A DNA stretch of 24,178 nucleotides from an uncultured Rivibacter sp. (GCA_946481025.1 CAMLNA010000062.1:1-24178), one strand, 5' to 3'. Positions 14,769-22,473 are shown, counted from the stretch's first letter. Made by a program: numbers and translations. The notes: a model not told the origin generated them from the sequence alone.

Positions 14769-15539
14769 TCACCCCCGCATCGGCACCGTCTTGATCACCG
14801 CCACCGCCGCGCCGAGCGGGTCCGCAAAGATGGCGAAGCGGCCGATGTCCGGGATGTCGGTGGGCGGCACCAGCACGGCCTGGGCGCCGAGCTTTTTCGC
14901 GTGCGCAGCGGTGGCGTCGCAGTCGGCCACGCTCACGTAGGGCAGCCACATCGGCGGCGCGCTGGGCTGGGCCGAGGTGCACAGGCCGCCGCGCGACTGG
15001 CCGTCGGCGGTCTTGAGGATGTAGTACGTGCCCTGCTCGCCCATGTCCATGGTCTCGTGCAGGTAGCCGAACACCTTTTCGTAGAACGCGAGTGCGGTCT
15101 TGGTGTCAGGCGTCCACAGCTCGTTCCAGCACCATTCGCCGTCGGGCACCTGCTTCACGTCGGCACGGTCGCCCTCGTTGCTCCTCCACAGCGAGACTGG
15201 CGCGCCGGTGGGGTCGACGATGGCGGCGCCGCGGCCCACCGGCGGGTAGTCGGTGGGCGCCTGCTGCGACTTGGCGCCGGCGCGCAGGGCGGCGGCGTGG
15301 CTCGCGTCCACGTCGGCCACGCTGGCGTAGGAGATCCAGCGGCTCTTTTCGCCGGGCTCGGCTGTGACGAAGCCACCGATGCCGTTGTTGGCGCTCGAAT
15401 GGATCATGTGATACGTCTGGCCGCCCATCGGCATGGCCTCGGCATGCCAGTCGAACAGCGGCTCATAGAACGCGCGGGCACGGGCGATGTCGTTCGAGGC
15501 GTGCTCGAACCAGATGAATTTGCCGGGCAGATGGCTCAT
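14769..15539 (-). CDS. Two-domain VOC (glyoxalase/bleomycin-resistance fold) protein
   Basis: A 256-residue protein of two VOC modules (about 8-125 and 140-250), resembling the Cfp30B/27-kDa-antigen group. The first opens with GKFIWFEHASNDIARARAFY, the second with CWNELWTPDTKTALAFYEKV. The metal-site residues of classical glyoxalase I are not clearly preserved, so glyoxalase activity is doubtful; a binding or hydroxyacyl-glutathione role is possible. The start at 15539 (MSHLPGK) has GGAAGGA about 8 bases upstream; a longer reading upstream is open but lacks such a site. It ends 196 bases from the esterase gene, whose upstream region is between them. Confidence 0.88.
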   Translation of the reverse strand: MSHLPGKFIWFEHASNDIARARAFYEPLFDWHAEAMPMGGQTYHMIHSSANNGIGGFVTAEPGEKSRWISYASVADVDASHAAALRAGAKSQQAPTDYPPVGRGAAIVDPTGAPVSLWRSNEGDRADVKQVPDGEWCWNELWTPDTKTALAFYEKVFGYLHETMDMGEQGTYYILKTADGQSRGGLCTSAQPSAPPMWLPYVSVADCDATAAHAKKLGAQAVLVPPTDIPDIGRFAIFADPLGAAVAVIKTVPMRG

Positions 15540-15668
15540 GACGGTGTCCTTCCTCGTTGCAGTCGATGGATGGGTGGGCAGCGCCGGCAGTCGCGCGGCG
15601 CGTGACTTCAACATAGCGACAGGGTGCGGCCCTGGCAATGAGATTCGCGAGGGGATCGCCGGCGCGCG

Positions 15669-16688
15669 TCAGGCCGCCGTGCGGATGACGGAGATGTGCT
15701 CCGTGCCGCTTTCGGGCAGCCACACTTCGCCGGGCCGGCCCAGGATCTGCCGCACGTTGGCGGCTTCGCGCGGGAAGACGAAGCTGTCGAAGCGTGCGCT
15801 TTCGGGGTCGAAGCGCAGCACCGCGTTGGCGCCGAAATCGCTCAGCCACACCAGGTCGCGCTCGTCCACGTACACGGCATAGGTGCGCGGGCGCCGTCCG
15901 GGCAGGCGCCAGGTGCGCCAGCTCTGCGCCGGCGTCGCGGCGGCAGGATCGTGCACCGACACGTTGCCGCTGTTCCATTCGCTCACCCAGATGCGGCCGC
16001 GGCTGTCGCTCCACACGCGGCGTGCGCCCTGGCTGCGGGTGGGCGGCTCGACGATGGCCGACTCGCCGGTGGCCCGGTCGATGCGCGCGATGAACGAACC
16101 GGCCAGCGAACACCACCACACCTCGCCCGCGGGCGTGGTGCAGATGCCGTAGGGTCCGCGGCCGCGCGGCGCGTCCTGCACCGTCACCTCGCCGGTCCTG
16201 GCCGCGACCTTGCCGATCACGCCGCTCTGGCCGGTGAACCACAGGTGGCCGTCGCCATCGAAGGCGCAGGTGTTGAGGTTGGCGTAGGGACTGCCTTCCG
16301 GCAGCGGGTACAGGCGCAGTTCGCGCTGCGGCCAGCTCACCCGCACGATGGCGTTCTGGCCGCCGTCGGTGATCCAGGCCGCCTTGTCGGGCCCCTGGAT
16401 CACGCCATGCGGCGACGATCTCGGCCCCAGGGTCAGCAGCTCGGTGCGGCCGGTGGCCGGGTCGAACCAGCCGAGCTGGCCGCTGCGCTGCGCGGTGAAC
16501 CACACGCCGCCGTCGGGCGCCGGCGCCACGTCGTGGATGCCGGTGGGGCGCGGTGTGTTGAGCGGCCAGGACTGCAGGCGCGCGGCCGGCACGGCAGGGG
16601 CCTGCGCCCCGGCCCGGTGCGGCAGCGGCCACAGCGCCAAGCCCCCCAGGCCGGCCAGCGTGAGGCGGCGAGTGACGGCGTCGGACAT
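15669..16688 (-). CDS. Virginiamycin B lyase-like beta-propeller protein, exported
   Basis: A 339-residue protein with an N-terminal Tat-type signal (TRRLTLAGLGGLALW, cleavage near AGAQA) and a propeller of repeated blade motifs such as GGVWFTAQ, KAAWITDGGQN and GHLWFTGQ. The repeats match the Vgb/streptogramin-lyase and SMP-30-like group. The start at 16688 is strongly supported by GAGGAGG about 6 bases upstream. A real streptogramin-inactivating role is unlikely for a chromosomal, exported protein; such proteins are often of unknown function and many lack the lyase's catalytic residues, which I could not align reliably. It follows the MscS gene by 28 bases on the same strand, so the two are probably co-transcribed. 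Confidence 0.8.
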   Translation of the reverse strand: MSDAVTRRLTLAGLGGLALWPLPHRAGAQAPAVPAARLQSWPLNTPRPTGIHDVAPAPDGGVWFTAQRSGQLGWFDPATGRTELLTLGPRSSPHGVIQGPDKAAWITDGGQNAIVRVSWPQRELRLYPLPEGSPYANLNTCAFDGDGHLWFTGQSGVIGKVAARTGEVTVQDAPRGRGPYGICTTPAGEVWWCSLAGSFIARIDRATGESAIVEPPTRSQGARRVWSDSRGRIWVSEWNSGNVSVHDPAAATPAQSWRTWRLPGRRPRTYAVYVDERDLVWLSDFGANAVLRFDPESARFDSFVFPREAANVRQILGRPGEVWLPESGTEHISVIRTAA

Positions 16689-16716
16689 GGCGGGCCCTCC
16701 TCTTGGGTGTTGCATG

Positions 16717-17802
16717 CTAGGGCGGCTCGGGCGGCGACGGTGCCGTCGAGGTCTTGTCGCCCGTGCCTTCGCCCTCGGTGCGAACCCGAGGCAGGGCCTG
16801 CGGGTGCTCGCGCGCGATGAACTCGATCAGCTTCTCGCGCAGCAGGCAGCGCAGATCCCACGCGTCGCCCGACGACCTGGCGCTCACCAGAACGCGCAGC
16901 TGCATCGCGCGTTCGCTGGCTTCCACCACCTGCACCGAGCAGGCGCGGCCGTCCCACTGCGGCGCCGCCTCGCACAGCCGCTGCGCTTCGGCACGCAGCG
17001 GTTCCACCGGCAGCGTGTAGTCCACCCACAGCATCACCGTGCCGAGCAGTTCGGCGTTGGTGCGCGTCCAGTTCTCGAACGGGTTCTCGATGAACCACTG
17101 CAGCGGCACGATCAGGCGGCGCTGGTCCCACAACCGCATCACCACGTAGCTGCCGGTGATCTCTTCGACCCGGCCCCACTCGCCCTTGACGATGAGCACG
17201 TCGTCGATGCGCAGCGGCTGCGACAGGGCGATCTGCAGGCCGGCGATCAGGTTGCTGAAGACCGACTTGGCCGCGATGCCGGCCACCAGCCCGGCCACGC
17301 CGGCCGAAGCCAGCAGGCTCGCGCCCAGCTGGCGGGCGCCCGGGAACGTCATGAGCATGAAGGCGAGCCCCGCCACCAGCAGTGCACCGCTGACGATGCG
17401 CGAGATCACCCGCGTCTGTGTGTGGATGCGGCGCGCCTGCAGGTTGTCGGCCACGTCGGCCGGGTGCAGCTCGATGATGCCGGCCGCCACCCCGCGCACC
17501 GCGCCGATGGCGAGCCAGGCCAGGGCTGCGATCAGCAGCAGGCCGTTCACGTGCCGCACGCTGGCAATGCCCCGCAGATCGTCGGGCGCGCCCTGCCACA
17601 CCGCCTGCAGTGCCAGCAGCGGCAGCACCAGCTGCATCGGTCGCTCGCAGTGCCGGACCACCTGGGTGAACAGGGTGGAGAACCGCACGACGCGATACAG
17701 CACGGCGCGGCCGATGCGATGCACCACCAGCGCGGCCACCACGCCGATCAGCGCGGCAATGAGGGGGTTGAGCCAGGGGGACAGTGTGGTGGTCCAGTCC
17801 AT
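16717..17802 (-). CDS. MscS-family mechanosensitive channel
   Basis: A 361-residue inner-membrane protein with the MscS pore and cytoplasmic domain, predicted to open under membrane tension and release solutes on osmotic downshock. There are about five hydrophobic helices. The pore-lining one lies in LGASLLASAGVAGLVAGIAA, followed by KSVFSNLIAGLQIALSQPLR and the beta-domain entry IDDVLIVKGEWGRVEEI, which is the MscS signature region. The C-terminal tail is Pro/Glu-rich. Start: ATG at 17802 (MDWTTTLSPW); upstream in-frame starts add a non-membrane N-terminus. No clear ribosome site is seen. It is divergent from the LapA-like gene and upstream of the Vgb-like gene. Homologues in this family often serve moderate osmotic or ion-related roles; gating is not predictable. 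Confidence 0.9.
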   Translation of the reverse strand: MDWTTTLSPWLNPLIAALIGVVAALVVHRIGRAVLYRVVRFSTLFTQVVRHCERPMQLVLPLLALQAVWQGAPDDLRGIASVRHVNGLLLIAALAWLAIGAVRGVAAGIIELHPADVADNLQARRIHTQTRVISRIVSGALLVAGLAFMLMTFPGARQLGASLLASAGVAGLVAGIAAKSVFSNLIAGLQIALSQPLRIDDVLIVKGEWGRVEEITGSYVVMRLWDQRRLIVPLQWFIENPFENWTRTNAELLGTVMLWVDYTLPVEPLRAEAQRLCEAAPQWDGRACSVQVVEASERAMQLRVLVSARSSGDAWDLRCLLREKLIEFIAREHPQALPRVRTEGEGTGDKTSTAPSPPEPP

Positions 17803-17829
17803 GAGGGCGTGCGGTTCGGGCCCGATCGT

Positions 17830-17857
17830 GCGTTCAGGCGTGAGGCGTTCAGGCGTG
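17830..17857. repeat. Tandem direct repeat in the MscS/LapA divergent spacer
   Basis: GCGTTCAGGCGTG occurs at 17830-17842 and again at 17845-17857, a 15-bp period with a two-base spacer. It lies 28 bases upstream of the MscS start and 77 bases before the LapA-like start. It may be a binding site for a dimeric regulator, or simple slippage. Confidence 0.5.
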
Positions 17858-17892
17858 CAGGCAAGAAGCGCTCCCGCTTGCGGGCGCGGCGT

Positions 17893-17910
17893 TTGCTGCA
17901 GCGGCAGCAA
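17893..17910 (+). promoter_or_regulatory. Leader hairpin before the LapA-like gene
   Basis: TTGCTGC (17893-17899), loop AGCG, GCAGCAA (17904-17910) is a perfect 7-bp stem. It ends 10 bases before the ribosome site AAAGGAG (17921-17927). It could affect initiation or mRNA stability, or attenuate transcription; there is no T-tract. Confidence 0.35.
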
Positions 17911-17933
17911 GCCCTGCCCCAAAGGAGACCGCC

Positions 17934-18464
17934 ATGCGTATCCGTGTCTTTCCCGTGCTGCTGCTGCTGTTGCTCGCCGGCCTGTTCGCGCTGCTCAACT
18001 GGCCGGCGTTCGCCGCCACGACCACCCTGTCGCTCGGCTTCACCACCGTGCAGGCCTCCCCGGCGCTGGTGATGCTCGTGCTCGTGGCCTTGCTCGGCAT
18101 GGCCTATGTCGCCTCGGTGGTGTACCTGCAGGGCGCGGCCTTGCTCGAAAGCCGCCGGCTCGGCAAGGAACTGCAGGCGCAGCGCGAGCTGGCCGACAAG
18201 GCCGAGGCCTCGCGCTTCACCGAGCTGCGCGAGTTCATGACCAGCGAGCTGCAGCGGGTGGTGCAGGCCTCCGCGGAGTCTCGCGCCAGCCTGCTGCAGC
18301 GCATGGAGCAGCTCGAGCAGCGCCAGCAGCTGGCGCTGGAGGAAACCGGCAACTCCCTGTCGGCCTACATCGGCGAGCTGGAGGACCGGCTGGAGCACCA
18401 CGTGCCGCCCCAGGGCGCGCCGTCGCTGTCGCCGCGCGGCCCCGACCGCGGAAGGACGTTTTGA
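17934..18464 (+). CDS. LapA-domain (DUF1049-like) membrane protein with coiled coil
   Basis: A 176-residue inner-membrane protein. Two hydrophobic segments (about 4-27 and 43-67) and a hairpin between them match the LapA/DUF1049 arrangement. A long Glu/Arg/Gln-rich helix (about 75-150, for example SLLQRMEQLEQRQQLALEE) predicts a coiled coil in the cytoplasm. E. coli LapA works with LapB in LPS assembly control; this protein has a longer helical tail, so the role may differ. The start has an ideal ribosome site (AAAGGAG, 7 bases). It diverges from MscS, and both are membrane proteins, but no functional link is shown. A repeat-rich spacer follows before the thiolase gene. Confidence 0.75.
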   Translation: MRIRVFPVLLLLLLAGLFALLNWPAFAATTTLSLGFTTVQASPALVMLVLVALLGMAYVASVVYLQGAALLESRRLGKELQAQRELADKAEASRFTELREFMTSELQRVVQASAESRASLLQRMEQLEQRQQLALEETGNSLSAYIGELEDRLEHHVPPQGAPSLSPRGPDRGRTF

Positions 18465-18481
18465 GTGCTGCCCGCTGGTTG

Positions 18482-18560
18482 GTGACGGGTGACTGGTGAC
18501 CCGTGGAATACACGGTGGCGCCGGTGCGACCGGTTCGGTATTTTTCCGGTCACCCGTCAC
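18482..18560. repeat. GTGACGGGTGAC inverted-repeat element
   Basis: GTGACGGGTGAC (18482-18493) and its exact complement GTCACCCGTCAC (18549-18560) enclose 55 bases. More GTGAC-type units lie around them: GGTGACC (18495-18501), GATCAC (18562-18567) and GGTCAC (18569-18574). Small hairpins are nested inside: CCGTG-GAATA-CACGG (18501-18515) and CCGGT-GCG-ACCGG (18521-18533), followed by TTTTT at 18541-18545. The order fits a dispersed palindromic element (REP/MITE-like) that fills the spacer before the thiolase gene and may also terminate the upstream transcript. Confidence 0.5.
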
Positions 18561-18580
18561 TGATCACAGGTCACTCAACA

Positions 18581-19744
18581 ATGGTCATCCTCGAAGCGGT
18601 GCGCACGCCGTTTGCGCGGCGCAACGGCGCCTATGCCGGCACACGGCCCGATGCGCTGCTCGCCCATGCCCTGAACGGCCTGTTGCAGCGCGCCGGGCTC
18701 GATGCGCACAAGGTCGAGGACGTGGTGACCGGCTGCGTGAGCCAGGCCGGCGAGCAGGGCGCCAACATCGGCCGCCAGGCGGTGCTGCTGGCGGGCTGGC
18801 CGGTGGCGGTGCCGGCGGTCACGCTCAACCGCATGTGCGGCTCGTCGCAGCAGGCGGTGCACTTCGCCGCACAGGCGGTGGCGGCCGGTGACGCGCGGTA
18901 TGCGGTGGGCTGCGGCGTGGAGCACATGACGCGCGTGCCGATGTTCACCGACCTCACGCTGGGCCGCGGCAACTACCAGGGGTTCGACATGCTGAACCCG
19001 GCGCTGCTGGCGCTGCACCCGCTCGTCCACCAAGTGGAAAGTGCTGAACGTTTGGCCGGGCACTGGGGCCTGTCGCGCGGCGAACTCGATGCCTACGCCA
19101 AGGAAAGCCACCGCCGTGCCTTTGCCGCACGCGGCCTGCAGGCCGAGCTGCTGCCCACGCCGGGGGTCGACGCCGAAGGGCAAGCGGTGACGCTGGCATT
19201 CGACGAGGGTGTGCGCGCCACCATCGACGATGCCCGCATGGCCGCCCTGCAGCCCGCCCTGCGCGCGCCGGGCGAGGGCATGGTGACGGCCGGCAACGCC
19301 AGCCAGATTTCCGACGGCGCCGCCGCCGTGCTGGTGGCCGACGAAGCCATCGCCCGTGCCGACGGCTTTCGGCCCAAGGCCCGCTTCCTCGCGCGCGTGG
19401 TGGTGGGCTCCGACCCGGTGATGCAGCTGTCGGGGGTGATCCCGGCCACCACGCTGGCACTCCAGCGCGCGGGCCTCGCGATCGGCGACATCCACTGGGT
19501 CGAGATCAACGAGGCCTTCGCCAGCGTGGTGCTGGCCTGGGCGCGCGAATTCGAGCCCGACATGGCCCGCGTGAACCCGTGGGGCGGCGCCATCGCCCAC
19601 GGGCACCCGCTGGGCGCCACCGGTGCGGGGCTTCTGGCCAAGATGCTGCAGGGCCTCGCGCACACCGGGGGCGAGTTCGGCCTGCAGGTGATGTGCATCG
19701 GCCATGGCATGGCCACCGCCTCGGTCATTCAGCGCTTGCCATAG
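18581..19744 (+). CDS. Thiolase (acetyl-CoA C-acyltransferase family)
   Basis: A 387-residue thiolase, catalysing the reversible joining of acyl-CoA and acetyl-CoA or the cleavage of 3-ketoacyl-CoA. The catalytic cysteine is Cys86 (NRMCGSS), the general base His342 (GGAIAHGHPLGATGA) and the second cysteine Cys372 (MCIGHGM). The usual final loop reads C-[IG]-G-G-G; here one Gly is replaced by His375, a mild deviation. Length and motif order agree with bacterial biosynthetic/degradative thiolases; the direction (beta-oxidation or PHB/acetoacetyl-CoA) cannot be told, and no fad or phb genes adjoin it. Start: ATG at 18581 (MVILEAVRTPF), the usual thiolase N-terminus; a longer in-frame reading runs into the palindromic element. 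No good ribosome site is present. Confidence 0.95.
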   Translation: MVILEAVRTPFARRNGAYAGTRPDALLAHALNGLLQRAGLDAHKVEDVVTGCVSQAGEQGANIGRQAVLLAGWPVAVPAVTLNRMCGSSQQAVHFAAQAVAAGDARYAVGCGVEHMTRVPMFTDLTLGRGNYQGFDMLNPALLALHPLVHQVESAERLAGHWGLSRGELDAYAKESHRRAFAARGLQAELLPTPGVDAEGQAVTLAFDEGVRATIDDARMAALQPALRAPGEGMVTAGNASQISDGAAAVLVADEAIARADGFRPKARFLARVVVGSDPVMQLSGVIPATTLALQRAGLAIGDIHWVEINEAFASVVLAWAREFEPDMARVNPWGGAIAHGHPLGATGAGLLAKMLQGLAHTGGEFGLQVMCIGHGMATASVIQRLP

Positions 19745-19745
19745 C

Positions 19746-19763
19746 GCCCCGCGGGGGCGGGGC
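19746..19763 (+). terminator. Hairpin immediately after the thiolase gene
   Basis: GCCCCGC (19746-19752), loop GGGG, GCGGGGC (19757-19763) is a perfect 7-bp GC stem one base after the TAG stop. There is no T-run, so it may protect the mRNA end or act as a weak or Rho-assisted terminator before the Host_attach gene. Confidence 0.5.
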
Positions 19764-19815
19764 AGGCACCGAATCTGCCGCTCCTTGAAGGTCCAGAACC
19801 GACAAGGAGATTGCC

Positions 19816-20274
19816 ATGCAGACGATATGGGTCGTGGTGGCCGACGAGGGGCGTGCCCGTTTCCTGGAGTTGCGCGAACCCGGGCAGGACTTGCGCGATG
19901 TGGAAGAACTCACCGATGCCGCGGCGCATGCCGACCGGGCGGATCTGCGCCGTGACGCGCAGGGGCGCTTTCACGGCCCTGGCGGGCAGCAGGGGCCGGG
20001 CAGCGGCACCGCACCGCCGCGTACCGACGAGCTCGACAAGGAGGCCGACCTGTTTGCGCGCCGCGTGGCCGAACGCCTGGTGGACGCGCACCGCAAGCAC
20101 CGCTACGAGCAGCTGCGCATCGTGGCGGCGCCGCGTTTCCTGGGCCGCCTGCGCCAGCAGCTGCAGCCGGAGGTGAAGGACGTGGTGCTGGACGAGCTCG
20201 ACAAGGACCTCGTGCACCTGGACGAGCGCACGCTGACGCAGCGGCTGTTCCCGTCTTCAGCCACGCGGCACTGA
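19816..20274 (+). CDS. Host_attach family protein (baeRF-like fold)
   Basis: A 152-residue protein of the family named for attachment to host cells in a plant-associated bacterium. The N-terminus WVVVADEGRARFLEL and the C-terminal region ELDKEADLFARRVAERL plus QLRIVAAPRFLGRLRQQL are characteristic. The fold is related to eRF1 domain 1, suggesting an RNA- or ribosome-linked task instead of direct adhesion; the name reflects a mutant phenotype only. A Gly/Pro-rich loop (about 51-66) separates the two halves. There is no signal peptide. The start has AAGGAG 7 bases upstream. It follows a hairpin after the thiolase gene, so it is probably a separate transcript. Confidence 0.85.
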   Translation: MQTIWVVVADEGRARFLELREPGQDLRDVEELTDAAAHADRADLRRDAQGRFHGPGGQQGPGSGTAPPRTDELDKEADLFARRVAERLVDAHRKHRYEQLRIVAAPRFLGRLRQQLQPEVKDVVLDELDKDLVHLDERTLTQRLFPSSATRH

Positions 20275-20299
20275 GCGTGCCGCGCGCCGGGACCGGGTT

Positions 20300-20443
20300 T
20301 CAGCCCTGGTGCGGGCGCTTGCCGGGGTTCTTCTTGCTGCGCGTGTGCGAGCCGCGTTCCTGGCTGCGGCGCTGGCCGCTCGGCTTGCGGCGCGGGTACT
20401 GGGCTTCGAGCATGTCTTGAACGGTGCGGCGATCTTCTGCCAT
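20300..20443 (-). CDS. Small 47-residue basic protein
   Basis: A short frame with a good ribosome site (GGAGAAG about 5 bases before the ATG at 20443). It reads MAEDRRTVQDMLEAQYPRRK and continues with Arg, Lys, Ser and Gln, ending RPHQG. Net charge is strongly positive. A short N-terminal helix (about 5-16) is plausible and the rest is probably disordered, as in nucleic-acid or ribosome-binding peptides. I do not recognise a family, though I recall similar short basic proteins in Burkholderiales. It lies on the - strand between the Host_attach gene and the HD phosphohydrolase gene, in an otherwise empty gap. Confidence 0.7.
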   Translation of the reverse strand: MAEDRRTVQDMLEAQYPRRKPSGQRRSQERGSHTRSKKNPGKRPHQG

Positions 20444-20464
20444 GGTGCTTCTCCGGGGGGGTGC

Positions 20465-20480
20465 GGCGGCAGATGCCGCC
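20465..20480 (-). terminator. Hairpin downstream of the HD-domain gene
   Basis: GGCGGC (20465-20470), AGAT, GCCGCC (20475-20480) forms a 6-bp stem in the spacer between the HD gene stop (20501) and the 47-residue gene start (20443). It could end the HD transcript or lie in the small gene's leader. There is no T-tract. Confidence 0.4.
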
Positions 20481-20500
20481 TGGGTTGAAAACCGCCGATC

Positions 20501-21082
20501 TTAGAGGGCTTGCAGTTCGCGCGAGATATTGGCGCGGGCCGCGGCCTCGAAACGCTCGCGCAGCAGCTCGGTGAAATACAGCGCCGGCCGCGCCAGCCAC
20601 TGCCTCAGCAGGTGGCCGCGCTTGAAGCGGAACAGCCAGCCGGGCACGAAGGAGTATTCGGCGCGCACCTGCTCGACGTAGCGGTCGTAGGCGGGCGCCT
20701 CGGCGCCCAGGATCGACAGGTCCAGGTCGAGAAAGAACGCCGTGTCGGCCTGACCGTCCGTCCAGCGGTGCCCGGCGGTGGCCAGCACCATGCGCTCCAC
20801 CGCCTCGATGGTGGCGGCCGGCTCGCGCAGGGAGCTCAGCACACTGCGCGCCAGCTCGGCGCTGCGCGCTTCGTTGTCGGTGCGCTTGGGCTCGTAGATG
20901 GCGTCATGGAACCAGATGGCCAACGCAACGAGCCGGCGGTCGCGCGGCATCGCGCGGTATTCGTCGAGCAGGGACAGCAGGTGTTCGATGTGCGAGAGCG
21001 AGTGGTAGTGGCGCTGCGGCTCGGCGTAGCGGGCGCGCAGCTCGTTGAGGACGGAAGAGGGCAGTAGGGTGCCGGCGATCAT
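20501..21082 (-). CDS. HD-domain phosphohydrolase (predicted metal-dependent)
   Basis: A 193-residue HD-superfamily protein of the COG4339 type. The metal-binding residues are in YHSLSHIEHLLSLL (His near 26-31), WFHDAIYEP (His-Asp near 58-59) and DLDLSILG (Asp near 118-120). Such enzymes hydrolyse phosphate esters of nucleotides or cyclic nucleotides; the substrate here is unknown. There is no signal peptide. The start at 21082 has no obvious ribosome site. It lies 25 bases downstream of a 105-residue hypothetical gene on the same strand, which suggests co-transcription. Confidence 0.85.
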   Translation of the reverse strand: MIAGTLLPSSVLNELRARYAEPQRHYHSLSHIEHLLSLLDEYRAMPRDRRLVALAIWFHDAIYEPKRTDNEARSAELARSVLSSLREPAATIEAVERMVLATAGHRWTDGQADTAFFLDLDLSILGAEAPAYDRYVEQVRAEYSFVPGWLFRFKRGHLLRQWLARPALYFTELLRERFEAAARANISRELQAL

Positions 21083-21107
21083 GAACGCGCATCAAGGAGC
21101 GGAACGC

Positions 21108-21425
21108 TCAAGCGTAGTCGGAGACCGGGAAGTCTAGCCATTGCGCCCGGTCGGACACCAGATCGATCCTGTAAAGCTCGCAGTGGGTGGGGAACGCGTC
21201 GAAGCGGGTTTCGCCTTCGAGCACGAGGGTCTCGGCCTCGAAGCCGCGCGGGCTGTGGTCGGGCTCGACGAGATAGCGGCGGGTCACCAGGTCCACCACA
21301 TAGGTTCGCGCTGCATTCGAAAGCAGCGCCACGAACCGGCCGTCGGGTGTGCAGATGGCGTGCCTTGGCGGCTCGTTGGGCGCTGCGCCGAGGAGTGCGA
21401 GGGCCTGGGAGATGCAGGGCTTCAT
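21108..21425 (-). CDS. Hypothetical 105-residue protein
   Basis: I do not recognise a family. It begins MKPCISQALALLGAAPNEPP, with a short hydrophobic start that is not a convincing signal peptide, and goes on with beta-rich stretches (DGRFVALLSNAARTYVVDLV, ELYRIDLVSD). It ends WLDFPVSDYA. There is no catalytic motif, repeat or transmembrane helix. The start at 21425 lacks a ribosome site. The gene is likely the first of a unit with the HD phosphohydrolase, 25 bases downstream. Codon use is ordinary for the window. Function is unknown; it may be a small structural or binding protein. Confidence 0.55.
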   Translation of the reverse strand: MKPCISQALALLGAAPNEPPRHAICTPDGRFVALLSNAARTYVVDLVTRRYLVEPDHSPRGFEAETLVLEGETRFDAFPTHCELYRIDLVSDRAQWLDFPVSDYA

Positions 21426-21519
21426 CGAAGGGAAGAACGCGCTTCAAGCGTGAGCTCGATGCACCTTGCGGAAGGGCTCACGGACGCAACAGGCGGCAGG
21501 ATGGGACTCCCGAGGGTGC

Positions 21520-22473
21520 CTACTTCGGATAAGTCCCCGGCGTGGCGGGTGGGTCCGGGAATGCGGGAGCTTTTGTGGGAGGCCTGGGTGCTGCCCAGCC
21601 GTTGCGTGCGGCCCATGCCTTGACGTCCGCGATCTTGCCCGGCCTCTCGCCGCGGGGGCAGTCGTACAGGCAATACCAAACGTCTTCGTGCTTGCCGATC
21701 ACCGGCTTCTTGTCGCCAAAGCGCGCCCAGCCGATGAATTCGCGGACGTAGGTGCCGTGCTCGAAGGTCTCGCCTTTGGGCACGTAGCTCGTCACATCGA
21801 TGTAGGGCCGCTCATCGTCGTAGAGCTGGTAGGCCCATTCACGGCAGCCGAAGGTGGTGCTGAATTCGGTGGCCTTGAACAGGCGGCCGTACAGGTACGT
21901 GTCGCTGCGCGCTTGTGCGGGGTCGGGTTTTTGGCTGACGCTGCACAGGCCAGGTGCCCAATGGGTGCTGACGTCTCCGAGCCCCGTGAACCAAGTGCCC
22001 AGGTCGTACTGGCGGGCGTTGGGTTCCTCGCCGGACGACAGGGTGACGTAAAGCAACTGGTTGAGTCTTCCTTGCAGCGCCCCTTTGTGCGAGTGCTTCG
22101 TGGTCACGAATCCCTGCTTGTCGAATTCGATGGCGACCACGGCGAAGTCCTGACTGCCCGAGAATTCGGACGGCTTGGCCGGGACGACAGTCGTGGGTTC
22201 GAAGTAGGCATGCCAGTTGAAATATCGCGTGCGCGGATTGGCGTTTTTCTTCTCTGCAAGTTCACGGCTTGCTTTCCACCCATTCATGTCCTCGACCAGG
22301 ATGAAGTACCTCATGTCCCACGGTCTCTCGATCCAGGTGTGCGAACTGCGCCGCTTGAGGGTCGCAGCAGTACCGTCGCTGGAGGGGCTGGCAGGTTGCT
22401 CTTGTGCTGGCTGCGCGCATGCCGTTGCCGCGATCAGCGGCAATGCAAGCACTGTGAGGCGGGCAATTTTCAT
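21520..22473 (-). CDS. Exported Cys-containing protein, candidate immunity protein of the adjacent effector
   Basis: A 317-residue protein with a signal peptide (MKIARLTVLALPLIAATACA; Cys19 fits a weak lipobox, so it may be a lipoprotein). The mature part has four further cysteines (C177, C210, C268, C272), suited to disulfides in the periplasm. A Pro-rich C-terminus (about 295-315) follows. No catalytic motif or family is recognised. Its start overlaps the previous gene's stop by four bases (ATGA), so translation is coupled to the M15-like peptidase gene. In type VI secretion clusters the gene after the effector normally encodes the periplasmic immunity protein, which I infer here. Alternatives are an accessory or second effector protein. 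The region is less GC-rich than the rest of the window. Confidence 0.75.
   Translation of the reverse strand: MKIARLTVLALPLIAATACAQPAQEQPASPSSDGTAATLKRRSSHTWIERPWDMRYFILVEDMNGWKASRELAEKKNANPRTRYFNWHAYFEPTTVVPAKPSEFSGSQDFAVVAIEFDKQGFVTTKHSHKGALQGRLNQLLYVTLSSGEEPNARQYDLGTWFTGLGDVSTHWAPGLCSVSQKPDPAQARSDTYLYGRLFKATEFSTTFGCREWAYQLYDDERPYIDVTSYVPKGETFEHGTYVREFIGWARFGDKKPVIGKHEDVWYCLYDCPRGERPGKIADVKAWAARNGWAAPRPPTKAPAFPDPPATPGTYPK

Noticed and set aside
15669..16688. Streptogramin resistance gene
   Set aside because: The exported location and family breadth argue against it; catalytic residues could not be confirmed.
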